This document shows positions 1-10,281 of a DNA stretch of 64,000 bases, piece by piece (the stretch's first letter is position 1; every line of letters begins with the position of its first letter). This DNA comes from Arsenophonus endosymbiont of Aphis craccivora (GTDB lineage Bacteria; Pseudomonadota; Gammaproteobacteria; Enterobacterales; Enterobacteriaceae): assembly GCF_013460135.1 (NCBI RefSeq), contig NZ_CP038155.1:1488001-1552000 (forward strand), given 5' to 3'. Both the position numbers and the translations under genes were made by a program. The notes under the pieces were generated by a model. That model did no database searches. It was not told the origin of the DNA and saw nothing but the letters and a program-made list of their open reading frames with translations.

Positions 1-699
1 AGCGGTTAAATCCACTTGTAATGGCGTAATAGAAACATAACCCGCCGCTACTGCAGCAAAATCAGTATCTGGACCCGCATCAGATATTCCGCCAACTGGC
101 CCTAACCAATAGACCGTATCGCCCCTTGGATCTTTAGATGGATCAACTTTTTGAGCTGCATGACGACTACCACAGCGTGTCACTTTGTAACCTTTAATTT
201 CCGATAAAGGAATATCAGGAACATTAATATTAAGAATATTACCCGCTTTTAATGGCGTTTTCTGTAATAATTTTAATAAATGACAAGTTACTTCTGCTGC
301 TGTTTGGAAGTGTGTTTCATCATTCAATGAAACCGCAAGTGCAGGTAAACCAAGATGACGTCCTTCTGTCGCCGCTGCAACGGTACCTGAATAAATAACA
401 TCGTCACCCAGGTTGGGTCCATGATTAATACCCGAAACGACGATTTCAGGAGAGGGTAGAATAAGCTGATTAACGCCTAAATAAACACAATCCGTTGGCG
501 TTCCCTGTACTGAGATGTCGCCATTGGCTAACTTAGCTATTCGTAATGGTTTATGAAGTGTTAATGCGTTTGATGCCCCACTTCGGTTTCTATCAGGTGC
601 AACAACCTGAACGAAATAATGTTTACGTAATGCAGTAGCAAGCGTTTGGATGCCAGTTGCTGTTACACCATCATCATTACTTAGCAATATCCTTAGCAT
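1..699 (-). CDS. surE: 5'/3'-nucleotidase SurE, 3' end cut by window edge
   Basis: Survival protein SurE, a metal-dependent nucleoside-monophosphate phosphatase that also acts on short polyphosphate. The minus strand reads 233 uninterrupted codons from ATG at 699 to the window edge. The N-terminal metal site LLSNDDGV is present, followed by the family segments [16 protein letters not shown] and [14 protein letters not shown]. coli SurE is about 253 residues, so roughly 20 C-terminal codons lie outside the window. In enteric bacteria surE overlaps the end of truD; here IS-1 and about 800 bp of empty DNA separate them, and IS-1 sits 37 bp upstream of the start codon, so surE has probably lost its original transcriptional coupling. 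The gene itself looks intact as far as it can be seen. Confidence 0.93.
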   Translation of the reverse strand, partial: MLRILLSNDDGVTATGIQTLATALRKHYFVQVVAPDRNRSGASNALTLHKPLRIAKLANGDISVQGTPTDCVYLGVNQLILPSPEIVVSGINHGPNLGDDVIYSGTVAAATEGRHLGLPALAVSLNDETHFQTAAEVTCHLLKLLQKTPLKAGNILNINVPDIPLSEIKGYKVTRCGSRHAAQKVDPSKDPRGDTVYWLGPVGGISDAGPDTDFAAVAAGYVSITPLQVDLTA

Positions 700-735
700 T
701 ATTGTATCCCGTTGATTGATATTGAACATTATATT

Positions 736-1790
736 GGCTTTGTTGAATAAATCAGAATTAGCCGACAGGATGGCTCCCTCTGCTACAGCTGTTATCCGAT
801 CCTGACGCTGTGTGGCATACCCAACAACGTCATACGGTTCAGCGCTTTGACCATCGCCATTGCTTCACCTACCTGAGCCTCATAGTCACGCAGCCTCAGA
901 TGGCCACCCAGCAAAGTTTTTATGCGGAACATCGCTGTTTCTGCCACTGAACGCCGGTGATAACCCACTTTCTTTTTCCACATATCATTACTCCTGCTCA
1001 GACGCTGATTCGCCACCGCATGGTTACGTTCATGGTACTTGTCCGGCCAGTATTTCGCTCCGCTTCGCGGCGGGATAAGGGGCCTGATTTTCTTTCTTAG
1101 CAACGCATCTTGGCAGTAACAGGCGTCATAAGCACCGTCTGCTGACACTTCCCTGATTTTCCGGTGGGTTTGGTTAATCAGGCCCGGCAGTGCCTGCGCA
1201 TCTGTCGTTCCGCTGAGCGATAAGTCGGCACAGATAATCTCATGATTCACACTGTCTGCTGCCAGATGAAGCTTGCGCCACACTCTTCGTCTGTCAGCCC
1301 CATGCTGCCTGACTTTCCATTCACCTTCGCCAAAGACCTTCAGACCGGTACTGTCGATGACCAGATGCGAGATTTCACCACGCGTTGGCGTTTTTATGCT
1401 GATGTTGACGCTCTTTGCTCGTCTGCTGACCAGCGAGTAGTCCGGACAGCACAGCGGCAAAGACATGAGTTTAAAAATCGAATCAACGAAGCCCTGTAAT
1501 GCCCGGAGCGACAGGTTAAACACACGCTTCATCATCAGGACAGTGGTAACAGCCATATCGCTGTAGTAAAGCGGCCGGCCACGACCTTCAGGCGAAGAAC
1601 TGTCAGTCCATCCAGCGATGGCCGACTCATCAAGCCAGACCGTCAGGGAACCGCGTTGTCTGAGTGCCTTGTTGTACGCGGGCCAGTTGGTAATTTTAAA
1701 CTTTTGCTTTGCCATGGGGACCTGATGTTGAAACGAATTTAGCGATCAGCTCCGCCAATCACCTAAAAGTTCGATTTATTCAACAAAGCC
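736..1790 (-). mobile_element. IS-1: IS903-group (IS5 family) insertion sequence with target duplication
   Basis: Complete 1,055-bp element bounded by the 18-bp terminal inverted repeat GGCTTTGTTGAATAAATC, which is the IS903 terminus. It is flanked by a perfect 9-bp direct repeat CATTATATT (727-735 and 1791-1799), the duplication length known for IS903. It therefore arose by a simple transposition, into the surE upstream region. The internal GC content is clearly above that of the surrounding host DNA. Confidence 0.97.
792..1715 (-). CDS. IS903-group transposase (IS-1 copy)
   Basis: A 307-residue DDE transposase that catalyses cut-and-paste movement of its element. The catalytic triad falls at D121 (VIDSTG), D193 (SADGAYD) and E259 (RRSVAET), the spacing expected for IS903. 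The start is the ATG inside CCATGGCAAAG, 20 residues before the conserved [12 protein letters not shown] block. The reading frame is full length with no lesion. Among the window's copies this one carries the NHEI and CQDA variants. Confidence 0.95.
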   Translation of the reverse strand: MAKQKFKITNWPAYNKALRQRGSLTVWLDESAIAGWTDSSSPEGRGRPLYYSDMAVTTVLMMKRVFNLSLRALQGFVDSIFKLMSLPLCCPDYSLVSRRAKSVNISIKTPTRGEISHLVIDSTGLKVFGEGEWKVRQHGADRRRVWRKLHLAADSVNHEIICADLSLSGTTDAQALPGLINQTHRKIREVSADGAYDACYCQDALLRKKIRPLIPPRSGAKYWPDKYHERNHAVANQRLSRSNDMWKKKVGYHRRSVAETAMFRIKTLLGGHLRLRDYEAQVGEAMAMVKALNRMTLLGMPHSVRIG

Positions 1791-2592
1791 CATTATATTA
1801 AGAACCAGGCTATTTTATCCAACTATTATCATCTATGATAAAAAAGATTATGGGTTGAAAATAGCGTCAATAATAGATTACAGCAAGAATATCATTAAGT
1901 AACAATAAAACACATCAAATTACGATAGAAAAATGAAGGTCTAATATTAGTGGATGTGAATGTAATAAAATAACAATATAATTTTTTTGTTTTACCAACT
2001 ACCTGAAAAATAATAAAATATCTAATTACAATTATCATTTTTTAAATAACATCAATAAGATACGCCAAAATAATATCCAGTGAAAATACTATCTTAACCA
2101 AATATCTAACTAGCAATACATCAATCAATAAAAAAAAATTTCTAATAAATATTAAAAATGTATAAAGAGTTGTTGACTAAATACTATCAACACTACCAGT
2201 CAATAACGAACAAAATAAGCAAGTTAACTTTTTACAACAACAGAAATAACACTTGCCCAATGTATTAACCGCTAATTTTTTATTAAAATTTTGTCTGTTG
2301 AATTCTAATATTTTCATGTAATCTTAAAATCTATTGGGCAAATTTGAGTAGCTATTTTCAGCCTCTTTTATTTTGACTTTAGTTAATAACAGAATTTATC
2401 AATTAAGAGTTGCAAGCAATCGGTTACATCTGACTGATAATAGCAAAATCACAATTTTACCTTAATGGCGCTTATTACAAAAGAAGGCTTAATACCTTTA
2501 AAAACAAACTGACAACATAATTGTTAAATTTTAAATCTTATTATATTTATATAATAAGATTTATCATCAACAACATTATTTTTAACAGAATA
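1791..2592. other. AT-rich gene-free stretch between IS-1 and truD
   Basis: About 800 bp, very AT-rich, with no reading frame on either strand that resembles a known protein and no strong start signals. Because truD and surE normally abut, this DNA is either an inserted and now eroded segment or remains of rearranged sequence. The only clear structure is the palindrome at 2533-2562. Confidence 0.6.
2533..2562. repeat. Perfect 13-bp inverted repeat downstream of truD
   Basis: AAATCTTATTATA, a TTTA loop, then the exact complement. It lies 31 bp beyond the old truD stop codon. It lacks GC pairs and a T tract, so it is a weak candidate for an intrinsic terminator; it could equally be a relic hairpin. 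Confidence 0.6.
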
Positions 2593-3649
2593 CTATTCAG
2601 CAATATCAATAATATTTTCAGTAGATTTATTAATTAATTCTCGTATCACACTAGTGGCAAAACTACCCTTAGGTAATGAAAAAGACAAGACAATCTCAAG
2701 GTTTGCTGCTCTAACCATTTCCAATGCATATTACTAGGAACAACAATGATCGCTCGTCGAACCAAATTTGTTCGTTCAGCTTCCAGCAGCGGCAATAAAA
2801 CAGAAAAATGAGTTAAGCACTGCTGTTCAAACAGTTTAGCTTCTGATTGAGTTCCTAATTCTTTTTCACCATATAGCGGAGCGGTAATTTGAATTTCGCC
2901 AGCCTGCAATCTTAGTTGTAATTGAGATAACTCTTCACTCTTGGCAACGAACCAACTACCACTGCCGGTTAATTGCATAACATCACCGTCCATTACCTGA
3001 CGTACTTTATTATTAAGCATACGTTCGCTGACGATAAAATTAAATATAACACTGTGAACGGCAGAAAGATAAAAACTATGTTTATTACGCTGCTTAACTT
3101 CAATTTCACCTTTTGCCCAACGCTCAGCTTGCAAGAGATTATTACCCGCTCGAACAAAGCGCTGCTCACCAAAATAGTGAGCTACCCCGAATGTTCTGAT
3201 TTGCTGCAAACGTGTTTCCACTGCTTGCTGATCACTAATATGTCGAATAGTTAACTCAAAATCATTGACTTTTAATGAACCAATACGCAATTTACGTTTC
3301 TGTCGTTTCTTCACTAGCAAAATTTCACATCCTGCAAGTGAAAACTGGCTAAAATCGGGATCTTCCTTTCCCGGCAAATGAAGACAAAACCACTGTTCTG
3401 TCACTGCTTGCCTATCTTTTATCCAGCATAGCTGACGCTACGTGGAGAAATACCAACAAATCGGGCCAACTGGTCGGCTACAAATAGAGTATTACAGCCC
3501 TTTTTTCTAACATACACCATCAAGTGTTCACCCTCACCTTCAGGTGAAAATCCCAGATCTTCACGTACAATAAAATCTTCAGCCGTTAATTTTATTGCTC
3601 CGCTTGCTACTGGTTTACCATGCAGCCACTGAAGTGCTGTCACCATCAT
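2593..3649 (-). pseudogene. truD: tRNA pseudouridine(13) synthase TruD, broken
   Basis: TruD makes pseudouridine 13 in tRNA-Glu. The remains cover the whole length of the family (about 350 residues): N-terminal [18 protein letters not shown] and the [12 protein letters not shown] region, then VTEQWFCLHLPGKE through to SFATSVIRELIN at the end. At 3419-3421 the glutamine codon of the AGQKD catalytic-loop region has become TAA and one A is missing, shifting the frame. A second frameshift lies near 2695-2705, just before the C-terminal EIVLSFSLPKG segment, which is only readable in another frame. With at least three lesions, including at the active-site loop, the gene is certainly inactive. Its first codons overlap the 3' end of ispF. 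Confidence 0.92.
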
Positions 3650-4127
3650 GACTATTATCCTTTACTAATAAAACCACTGCTTCGCAAGCAATGCCTTCTT
3701 TTCTACCAATCAATCCAAGTTTCTCCGTTGTGGTAGCCTTAACATTGACATCATCAATATGGCAACCTAGATCATCCGCTATATTTTTGCGCATATCAGC
3801 AATATATGGCAGCATTTTGGGTACTTGAGCAATAATTGTGATATCAAGATTACTAATACAATATCCTTTTTTCAGCACCTGCGAATACGCCTCACGTAAC
3901 AAACCGCGACTATCGGCATCTTTAAAAGCCGGATCGGTATCAGGAAAAAGTTTACCGATATCGCCTAATGCTGCTGCTCCAAGAATAGCATCTGTCACTG
4001 CATGTAAGGCGACATCACCATCAGAATGCGCTATTAATCCTTGTTCATAGGGAATTTTCACTCCACACATTGTAATTGGGCCATCTCCACCAAATTTATG
4101 TACATCAAATCCATGTCCAATCCGCAT
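3615..4127 (-). CDS. ispF: 2-C-methyl-D-erythritol 2,4-cyclodiphosphate synthase
   Basis: Fifth enzyme of the MEP isoprenoid pathway; it cyclises CDP-methylerythritol 2-phosphate. The start [10 protein letters not shown] at 4127 is preceded by AGGAG with 8-nt spacing and matches the E. coli start; a TTG 18 bp further upstream is less likely. Metal-ligand motifs FDVH and [11 protein letters not shown], and the ATTTEKLG segment, are intact. The protein is 170 residues against about 159 in E. coli because the frame continues past the usual end (tail VKDNSHDGD...) and overlaps truD by 35 bp, probably after loss of the original stop. It sits 23 bp downstream of ispD in the ftsB-ispD-ispF cluster. 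Confidence 0.95.
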   Translation of the reverse strand: MRIGHGFDVHKFGGDGPITMCGVKIPYEQGLIAHSDGDVALHAVTDAILGAAALGDIGKLFPDTDPAFKDADSRGLLREAYSQVLKKGYCISNLDITIIAQVPKMLPYIADMRKNIADDLGCHIDDVNVKATTTEKLGLIGRKEGIACEAVVLLVKDNSHDGDSTSVAAW

Positions 4128-4150
4128 GAACGATACTCCTAACAATAGTC

Positions 4151-4879
4151 TTATAAAGCGCGAGAAAGGTAGAATTCTGCTAACATCAAATCTTCTGGTT
4201 GAGTAACCTTTAAATTATCCACTCTACCTTCCAGCAATTGAGGATGGTAACCGCAATATTCAAGCGCCGAAGCATCATCGGTAATTACCGCTTTTTGCGC
4301 TAATGCTTGAGTCAAACAGTTTTTGATTAATGCTAAAGGAAAAAATTGTGGCGTCAGTGCATGCCAAAGTTCACTTCGTTCAACAGTATGACTAATATCT
4401 ATTTTTCCTTGAACTGAACGTTTCATTGTATCTCTTACTGGCGCTGCCAAAATACCACCATAAGAAGACTGTTTACTATCAATAAAACGAATAATACTAT
4501 TTAAATCAGTTTGATGTAAGCAAGGTCGAGCTGCATCATGAACTAAAACCCAACAGGGATCTAGCTGTAAATTGTCTGATAAATAATTCAGTCCAGCCAA
4601 AACTGAATCAGCCCTTTGACAACCACCAACGACTGTTTTAATTTTTGCATTTTTAGCAATCGCTAATTGATGAAAAAAGATATCATCCTGATTTAACGAA
4701 ACAATAATTTGGGAAATTCTTGGCTGCTTAAGTAAGGCATATATGGTATGCTCAATAATCGTTTTTCCAGCTACTTTCAAATATTGCTTGGGACAATCCG
4801 ATTTAATACGATTGCCAATACCAGCGGCAGGTATTAAAGCAGCAATTTGCACTTTATGATTAGATATAAATTTATTCAT
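4151..4879 (-). CDS. ispD: 2-C-methyl-D-erythritol 4-phosphate cytidylyltransferase
   Basis: Transfers CMP from CTP to methylerythritol 4-phosphate in the MEP isoprenoid pathway. The N-terminal nucleotide-binding loop [20 protein letters not shown] and the VHDAARP motif are intact, as is the late [10 protein letters not shown] segment. The length, 242 residues, is close to the E. coli 236, with a few extra N-terminal residues ([11 protein letters not shown]). It lies between ftsB and ispF in the same orientation, as in other enterics. Retained together with ispF, it indicates that isoprenoid synthesis is still required. Confidence 0.96.
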   Translation of the reverse strand: MNKFISNHKVQIAALIPAAGIGNRIKSDCPKQYLKVAGKTIIEHTIYALLKQPRISQIIVSLNQDDIFFHQLAIAKNAKIKTVVGGCQRADSVLAGLNYLSDNLQLDPCWVLVHDAARPCLHQTDLNSIIRFIDSKQSSYGGILAAPVRDTMKRSVQGKIDISHTVERSELWHALTPQFFPLALIKNCLTQALAQKAVITDDASALEYCGYHPQLLEGRVDNLKVTQPEDLMLAEFYLSRAL

Positions 4880-4972
4880 TGTTTTAGACTGTTTTCTTAT
4901 GAATTACTACTTTTTCGTCATAATATTTGTAAATAATTTTGTGGCCGGAAAAAATATTATTAATTACAAATT

Positions 4973-5266
4973 TTATTTATGGTTTGGAAAAGCGTTCTCA
5001 TTCACTATTCGATAAAAAGACTCTCCAGGTCTAATCATACCAAGCTCAAAGCGGGATCGCTCCTCAATAGCTTCGCGTCCCCCATTCAAATCGTCTATTT
5101 CAGCAAATAAACGTTCATTGCGTACTTTAAATTTCGTATTCAACGTTTCTAGCGCTGCAACTTCACTTTTTATACGCAAATAGTCATGGACACCATTTTT
5201 ACCAAACCATAGTGAATATTGTAACCAGCAACACACCGCCAACAATATCAGCGCTAATTTACGCAT
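4973..5266 (-). CDS. ftsB: Cell division protein FtsB
   Basis: Small bitopic inner-membrane protein of the divisome; it forms a complex with FtsL and FtsQ. The sequence shows a short cytoplasmic start ([11 protein letters not shown]), one membrane segment through residue about 20, the [12 protein letters not shown] turn, and a periplasmic coiled coil ([20 protein letters not shown]...), ending with the [16 protein letters not shown] region typical of FtsB. I chose the start at 5266, giving 97 residues near the usual 103, rather than an upstream alternative at 5281. It heads the ftsB-ispD-ispF cluster. Confidence 0.94.
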   Translation of the reverse strand: MRKLALILLAVCCWLQYSLWFGKNGVHDYLRIKSEVAALETLNTKFKVRNERLFAEIDDLNGGREAIEERSRFELGMIRPGESFYRIVNENAFPNHK

Positions 5267-5671
5267 CGCAGCCCCCTGCAAGACTCACTTATCATCCCAC
5301 AACTTACCCTATGACGCTACCTATCACAGATAAGTTATTAATAAAAAATTTATAAATAAATATGAAATAGAGTCAAACGGGTCTTTTTATTATTGACAAA
5401 GTATAGCTTAGCTATATGTCAAAAAAAAGTTTGTTTTTACCATCTAATAAGTTGATCAATTTAAAATATTTTGTTGGTTAACTGTTTTTTTATTTAAAGT
5501 AAAAAATTATGCTGAAAAATTCTTTCATTCTATTTTATATTCATTAAGTTATCACACAAGGTCAAGATAATATAACCATATCTCATTTTTAAAATGATTA
5601 AATTATTTTTAACTCACATAATGAGATTAATTAATCAAAAGTTTCTAATATAAAAAATGCACTCATTCAGA
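5267..5671. other. AT-rich region upstream of ftsB
   Basis: About 400 bp with no recognisable gene. It must contain the ftsB promoter (minus strand) and whatever remains of the DNA originally upstream of queD. Several poly-T/A runs are visible but no confident promoter or operator. Confidence 0.5.
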
Positions 5672-6726
5672 GGCTTTGTTGAATAAATCGAACTTTTAGG
5701 TGATTGGAGGAGCTGATCGCTAAATTCGTTTCAACATCAGGTCCCCATGTCAAAGCAAAAGTTTAAAATTACCAACTGGCCCGCGTACAACAAGGCACTC
5801 AGACAACGCGGTTCCCTGACGGTCTGGCTTGATGAGTCGGCCATCGCTGGATGGACTGACAGTTCTTCGCCTGAAGGTCGTGGCCGGCCTCTTTACTACA
5901 GCGATATGGCTGTTACCACTGTCCTGATGATGAAGCGTGTGTTTAACCTGTCGCTCCGGGCATTACAGGGCTTCGTTGATTCGATTTTTAAACTCATGTC
6001 TTTGCCGCTGTGCTGTCCGGACTACTCGCTGGTCAGCAGACGAGCAAAGAGCGTCAACATCAGCATAAAAACGCCAACGCGTGGTGAAATCTCGCATCTG
6101 GTCATCGACAGTACCGGTCTGAAGGTCTTTGGCGAAGGTGAATGGAAAGTCAGGCAGCATGGGGCTGACAGACGAAGAGTGTGGCGCAAGCTTCATCTGG
6201 CAGCAGACAGTGTGAATCATGAGATTATCTGTGCCGACTTATCGCTCAGCGGAACGACAGATGCGCAGGCACTGCCGGGCCTGATTAACCAAACCCACCG
6301 GAAAATCAGGGAAGTGTCAGCAGACGGTGCTTATGACGCCTGTTACTGCCAAGATGCGTTGCTAAGAAAGAAAATCAGGCCCCTTATCCCGCCGCGAAGC
6401 GGAGCGAAATACTGGCCGGACAAGTACCATGAACGTAACCATGCGGTGGCGAATCAGCGTCTGAGCAGGAGTAATGATATGTGGAAAAAGAAAGTGGGTT
6501 ATCACCGGCGTTCAGTGGCAGAAACAGCGATGTTCCGCATAAAAACTTTGCTGGGTGGCCATCTGAGGCTGCGTGACTATGAGCCTCAGGTAGGTGAAGC
6601 AATGGCGATGGTCAAAGCGCTGAACCGTATGACGTTGTTGGGTATGCCACACAGCGTCAGGATCGGATAACAGCTGTAGCAGAGGGAGCCATCCTGGCGG
6701 CTAATTCTGATTTATTCAACAAAGCC
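5672..6726 (+). mobile_element. IS-2: IS903-group insertion sequence with target duplication
   Basis: 1,055 bp, both 18-bp ends intact, flanked by perfect 9-bp repeats TCATTCAGA (5663-5671 and 6727-6735). It is a simple insertion that landed 46 bp upstream of the queD start codon, so it separates queD from its original promoter. Confidence 0.97.
5747..6670 (+). CDS. IS903-group transposase (IS-2 copy)
   Basis: Full-length 307-residue frame with the D121/D193/E259 triad. This copy starts MSKQ instead of MAKQ (CCATGTCAAAG) and has YEPQVGE where other copies have YEAQVGE. It shares the NHEI and CQDA variants with IS-1, suggesting these two are closely related copies. Confidence 0.95.
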   Translation: MSKQKFKITNWPAYNKALRQRGSLTVWLDESAIAGWTDSSSPEGRGRPLYYSDMAVTTVLMMKRVFNLSLRALQGFVDSIFKLMSLPLCCPDYSLVSRRAKSVNISIKTPTRGEISHLVIDSTGLKVFGEGEWKVRQHGADRRRVWRKLHLAADSVNHEIICADLSLSGTTDAQALPGLINQTHRKIREVSADGAYDACYCQDALLRKKIRPLIPPRSGAKYWPDKYHERNHAVANQRLSRSNDMWKKKVGYHRRSVAETAMFRIKTLLGGHLRLRDYEPQVGEAMAMVKALNRMTLLGMPHSVRIG

Positions 6727-6772
6727 TCATTCAGATAAAATGTTTGCATTAATATAATTGATATGTGCCACA

Positions 6773-7136
6773 ATGAGCGCAACAATTTTTAAAGACTTTC
6801 AGTTTGAGGCTGCCCATCGACTACCCCATGTTCCCGTAGGGCATAAATGTGGACGTTTACATGGGCACTCATTTATGGTCAGATTAGAATTAACCGGTGA
6901 AATTGATCAACAAACAGGCTGGATCGTTGACGTTAGCGATATTTCTAAAGCTTTTAAACCTTTATGGCAACAATTAGATCATCATTATCTTAATGACATA
7001 GAAGGATTAGAAAATCACTACTAGTGAAGTTATTGCACGTTGGATTTGGCATAAAATGAAACCCATTTTGCCACAATTAAGTTCGATAATGATTAAAGAA
7101 ACTTGTAATGCAGGTTGTATTTATCGCGGTGAATAA
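6773..7136 (+). pseudogene. queD: 6-carboxytetrahydropterin synthase QueD, frameshifted
   Basis: QueD makes 6-carboxy-tetrahydropterin, the second step to the queuosine precursor preQ0. The first part ([35 protein letters not shown]) contains the zinc histidines and the catalytic cysteine of CGRLHGH. After GLEN at about 7013-7023 one extra base shifts the frame into a TAG stop. The remaining 35 residues ([15 protein letters not shown]... to [13 protein letters not shown]) are readable only in the next frame and match the known C-terminus. The start at 6773 (MSATIFKDF) follows E. coli. With IS-2 just upstream and queE broken beside it, the pathway has evidently been lost. Confidence 0.93.
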
Positions 7137-7152
7137 ACCCCGTCCTTTATTT

Positions 7153-7172
7153 TCAGCACCGATTGGTGCTGA
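7153..7172. terminator. Hairpin between convergent queD and queE
   Basis: Perfect 8-bp stem TCAGCACC-GATT-GGTGCTGA in the 42-bp gap between the two convergent genes. There is no T tract on either side, so it is either a weak intrinsic terminator or simply a transcript-end hairpin. Confidence 0.55.
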
Positions 7173-7178
7173 GTACTA

Positions 7179-7853
7179 TTAAGCGATATCTAGATATTTA
7201 TGCATTTGAACCGATAACCGCCAATTACGTTTAATACAGGTTTCAATACAAAGCTGAGTCGCATTAGCATTTTGACTAATCGGTTGCAAACAAATATGTG
7301 GTGCAGGATGATTGGGCTAAAGCTGATTAATCAAAGATTCTAATGCATCAATATCTTTTTGGCGCCCGACAGGATGCTTAATTTCATTTGCTCGATTTAA
7401 CTCTGCCGGCAATATACTAAAACCACCACGCATCGCCACTTTTGGTGATACAGTTACCCAAGTTTTTTCAGAGCAATAAATATTATGTGTCCCACTCGTC
7501 TCGATTTGGCATTGATAACCATTTTTTTCTAAATTATCAGTTCATTCGGTTAGATCATATAAACAAGGTTCTCCCCCTGTAATGACGATATGACGAGCGG
7601 TATAATTATTCTGTTCAAATAGATCAATAATTTGTTCTGAACTACACGCTGCCAACTCGTCACTTTCGATCTTTTTAGCTAAGATTATCGATAATGGCCG
7701 TTGTTGTTGCTTATTTTTAGCCCAAGTATGTTTAGTATCACACCAACTACACCCGACTGGACAACCCTGTAAACGAATAAAAATTGCTGCTACTCCGGTA
7801 AAATAGCCCTTTCCCTGTATTGTTTGAAAAATTTGATTAATTGGATAATCCAT
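7179..7853 (-). pseudogene. queE: 7-carboxy-7-deazaguanine synthase QueE, two internal stops
   Basis: QueE is the radical-SAM enzyme after QueD in queuosine synthesis. The start MDYPINQIFQTIQGKGYFTG and the radical-SAM cluster motif of this family, GCPVGCSWCD, are visible, followed by VITGGEPC. A TGA at 7542-7544 interrupts the protein after LYDLTE. The rest continues in frame (LEKNGYQCQIETSGTH...) to a TAG at 7317-7319, then NHPAPHICLQPISQN to the natural end HKYLDIA at 7179. The total of 225 codons equals the family length, so the damage is two point mutations with no large deletion. It was probably inactivated recently. Confidence 0.93.
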
Positions 7854-8024
7854 GACGTTCTCTAAAATAACTTAATAATTTGCATATTATTGCAGATATC
7901 TATCCCTAGAACACCTTTCTTTATGTTATGGTTAACAACTTGTGCTTTGTAGTTATCAAAACCATTTAGGTTGTGAACTGGGAGCATATCCAGCACATTA
8001 AAAAGAAAGATGGAAAGGCAACAC

Positions 8025-9398
8025 ATGAACAATACAAATCAACTTAAACGGGGATTGACTGGAAGGCATATTCGCTTCATGGCGCTAGGCTCTGCAATTG
8101 GTACAGGGCTTTTTTATGGTTCAGCTTCAGCAATACAGGCGGCCGGCCCAGCGGTACTGCTTGTCTATATGATTGGTGGAGCAGCAGTTTTTATGGTTAT
8201 GCGAGCACTGGGTGAAATGGCCGTCGACCACCCAGTGCCAGGTTCTTTTTCTCAGTATGCTAGCCACTATATGGGGCCATTAGCCGGTTTTCTTACTGGA
8301 TGGAATTATATCTTTGAGATGTTAATTGTCTGTCTGGCCGATGTAACTGCCTTTGGCACTTATATGCGCTTTTGGTTTCCTCAAGTTGAACAATGGATAT
8401 GGGTATTAAGTATTGTCTTATTTATTGGCGCATTGAACTTGTGTCATGTGAAAATTTTCGGTGAAATGGAATTCTGGTTATCAATTATTAAAGTGATTGC
8501 CATTATTGCGATGATCATTGGTGGTGGTGCAATCATGTTATTTGGTTTTGGTCAAGGAACTGAACATCATGCAACTGGTTTATTTAACCTTTGGCAACAT
8601 GGTGGCTTTATGCCTAATGGTGTAGAAGGAATTATTGCCTCACTAGCAATCGTTATGTTCGCCTTTGGTGGTATTGAAGTGATCGGCATTACTGCAAGTG
8701 AAGCTAAAGAACCAGAAAAAAATATCCCTAAAGCCATTAATGCTGTGCCATTGCGTATATTACTGTTTTATGGTTTAACGCTATTTGTCTTAATGTGCAT
8801 TTTTCCTTGGAATCAAATTGGACAAAATGGCAGTCCATTTGTACAAATTTTTGCCAATTTAAATATCACTTCTGCCGCTAATATCTTAAATATTGTTGTC
8901 ATTACAGCTGCTATAGCTGCTATTAACAGTGATATCTTTGGAGCTGGCCGTATGATGTATGGTATGGCCCAGGAAGGGCAAGCACCTCGTTCATTTATGA
9001 AAGTTAGCCTCACTGGTGTTCCCTGGATGACAGTAGTTGTTATGTCGGTAATTATGCTGATCGGCGTTTATCTCAATTATATTATTCCAAAAGATATTTT
9101 TGTAATAATTGCCTCTTTAGCCACATTCGCAACCGTTTGGGTTTGGTTAATGATCTTGCTTTCTCAAGTTGCTATGCGCCGTAAAATGAGCGCTGAAACG
9201 GCAAGCAAACTGAAATTTAAAGTACCATTTTGGCCGATTGGTCCATTCATCACCATCTTATTTATGGTGTTTGTCATCATGCTGTTAGGCTTTTTCAAAG
9301 AGACACGCGTTGCTCTGATCGTAGGAATGATTTGGATCGTCTGCTTGTCAATTACTTACTACTTATTTATTAAAAAAGAAAATATATCAATAAAATAG
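8025..9398 (+). CDS. proY: Amino-acid permease, ProY-like (APC superfamily)
   Basis: Inner-membrane amino-acid:proton symporter. The sequence follows E. coli ProY closely, beginning [27 protein letters not shown] (transmembrane segment 1 with the APC glycine motif), then [24 protein letters not shown] (the conserved loop) and about twelve hydrophobic segments. From ATG at 8025, which has an AAAGG Shine-Dalgarno 6-7 nt upstream, the protein is 457 residues, the same as ProY. A start 15 bp upstream is less well placed. The substrate is uncertain: ProY is annotated as a proline permease, but its relatives carry histidine, aromatic or other amino acids. The gene is intact and is followed by a strong terminator. 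Confidence 0.88.
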   Translation: MNNTNQLKRGLTGRHIRFMALGSAIGTGLFYGSASAIQAAGPAVLLVYMIGGAAVFMVMRALGEMAVDHPVPGSFSQYASHYMGPLAGFLTGWNYIFEMLIVCLADVTAFGTYMRFWFPQVEQWIWVLSIVLFIGALNLCHVKIFGEMEFWLSIIKVIAIIAMIIGGGAIMLFGFGQGTEHHATGLFNLWQHGGFMPNGVEGIIASLAIVMFAFGGIEVIGITASEAKEPEKNIPKAINAVPLRILLFYGLTLFVLMCIFPWNQIGQNGSPFVQIFANLNITSAANILNIVVITAAIAAINSDIFGAGRMMYGMAQEGQAPRSFMKVSLTGVPWMTVVVMSVIMLIGVYLNYIIPKDIFVIIASLATFATVWVWLMILLSQVAMRRKMSAETASKLKFKVPFWPIGPFITILFMVFVIMLLGFFKETRVALIVGMIWIVCLSITYYLFIKKENISIK

Positions 9399-9442
9399 CA
9401 TTGATAACTAACATCATTATCTGAGTGCAAACCTAATATTTA

Positions 9443-9478
9443 AAATAGAAATGCTAAATCAGCATTTCTATTTTTTTA
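9443..9478. terminator. Strong terminator between proY and yafD
   Basis: A perfect 13-bp stem (AAATAGAAATGCT / AGCATTTCTATTT, loop AAATC) followed on the plus strand by a T run. It ends the proY transcript; A-rich sequence on the other side may let it also serve the convergent yafD transcript. Confidence 0.85.
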
Positions 9479-9492
9479 TTCTCTGATTAAAA

Positions 9493-10281
9493 CTATTTGA
9501 TACTAAACTTGGCAGAAATGGGATTATGATCAGAAGATTGCGTTTTAATCACTGCTGCATCCAGAAGGGTCAAACTACGATAGAAAACATAATCTAATGG
9601 GTAACCAAAGATGATAGTGCGTTCATCAGTGCCAAAATTGACTTCTTTCATCCGTAAACTGCGCGTAAAACGTTTAAGTGCATTTATACGTTGTCGACTC
9701 CAGGTATTAAAATCCCCAGCAAAAATCACTGGCCCTTGATGTCTTTTAATATGCTCCCCTATATTGTGTAGTTGCCGACTATAAATATCCACCCCAAAAC
9801 TAAAATTAACCGCATGAATATTAATAATCATTAAATTTCGGCCATTATGTAATGGATAAACGGTAATTAACGCTGATTTCTGTAACCGAAGTAATGGCTC
9901 TTTTTCCCGCAATGGACAACAATAAATTGGATGAGATCTTGCTAACGTCATTACTCCAGAAGCGTGTTGAGGGAAAACAATTGCTGGCACTTGATCAGCA
10001 ACTAAATGTTGAGATACGACAAAATCAATAAGTTGAGGTGAAGTTTGAGCTTCTTGTAACAGAATCAAATGTTTATCTATGACTAATTTATTTAAAACTG
10101 AATACCAGTTTGGGCGTTGCTGCTTATAAATATTCCATGAAACAATGCTTAATTCATCACTTTCTGAGAATAATGGCATCCCTATAGGTAAATCATCATC
10201 AAGCGTATATTCAGATACAGGTAAAATACGCTTTGCTGGCTGGCCAGCAATATAACGCAATGAATAAATTTTCTTTGTCAC
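9493..10281 (-). CDS. yafD: Endonuclease/exonuclease/phosphatase-family protein YafD
   Basis: Member of the EEP metal-dependent phosphoesterase fold, function not established. The family's catalytic motifs are visible in order: SWNIYKQQRPNW near residue 48, LILLQEAQ (metal-binding Glu), VNIHAVNFS, GDFNTWSRQR (catalytic Asp/Asn) and SSDHNPISAKF (Asp-His) near the end. The length is 262 residues against about 266 in E. coli. The gene is intact. As in E. coli, yafD lies downstream of a tRNA-Asp that ends an rRNA operon, here on the same strand as that operon. Confidence 0.92.
   Translation of the reverse strand: MTKKIYSLRYIAGQPAKRILPVSEYTLDDDLPIGMPLFSESDELSIVSWNIYKQQRPNWYSVLNKLVIDKHLILLQEAQTSPQLIDFVVSQHLVADQVPAIVFPQHASGVMTLARSHPIYCCPLREKEPLLRLQKSALITVYPLHNGRNLMIINIHAVNFSFGVDIYSRQLHNIGEHIKRHQGPVIFAGDFNTWSRQRINALKRFTRSLRMKEVNFGTDERTIIFGYPLDYVFYRSLTLLDAAVIKTQSSDHNPISAKFSIK

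Noticed and set aside
860-1499. Open frames of 72 and 85 codons antisense to the transposase, present in each IS copy
   Set aside because: They exist only because the transposase gene is GC-rich and repeated; they have no ribosome sites and mirror the coding strand.
3615-3660. 35-bp ispF-truD overlap as a functional coupling
   Set aside because: The longer ispF end is an extension beyond the normal C-terminus and truD is dead, so the overlap probably reflects decay.
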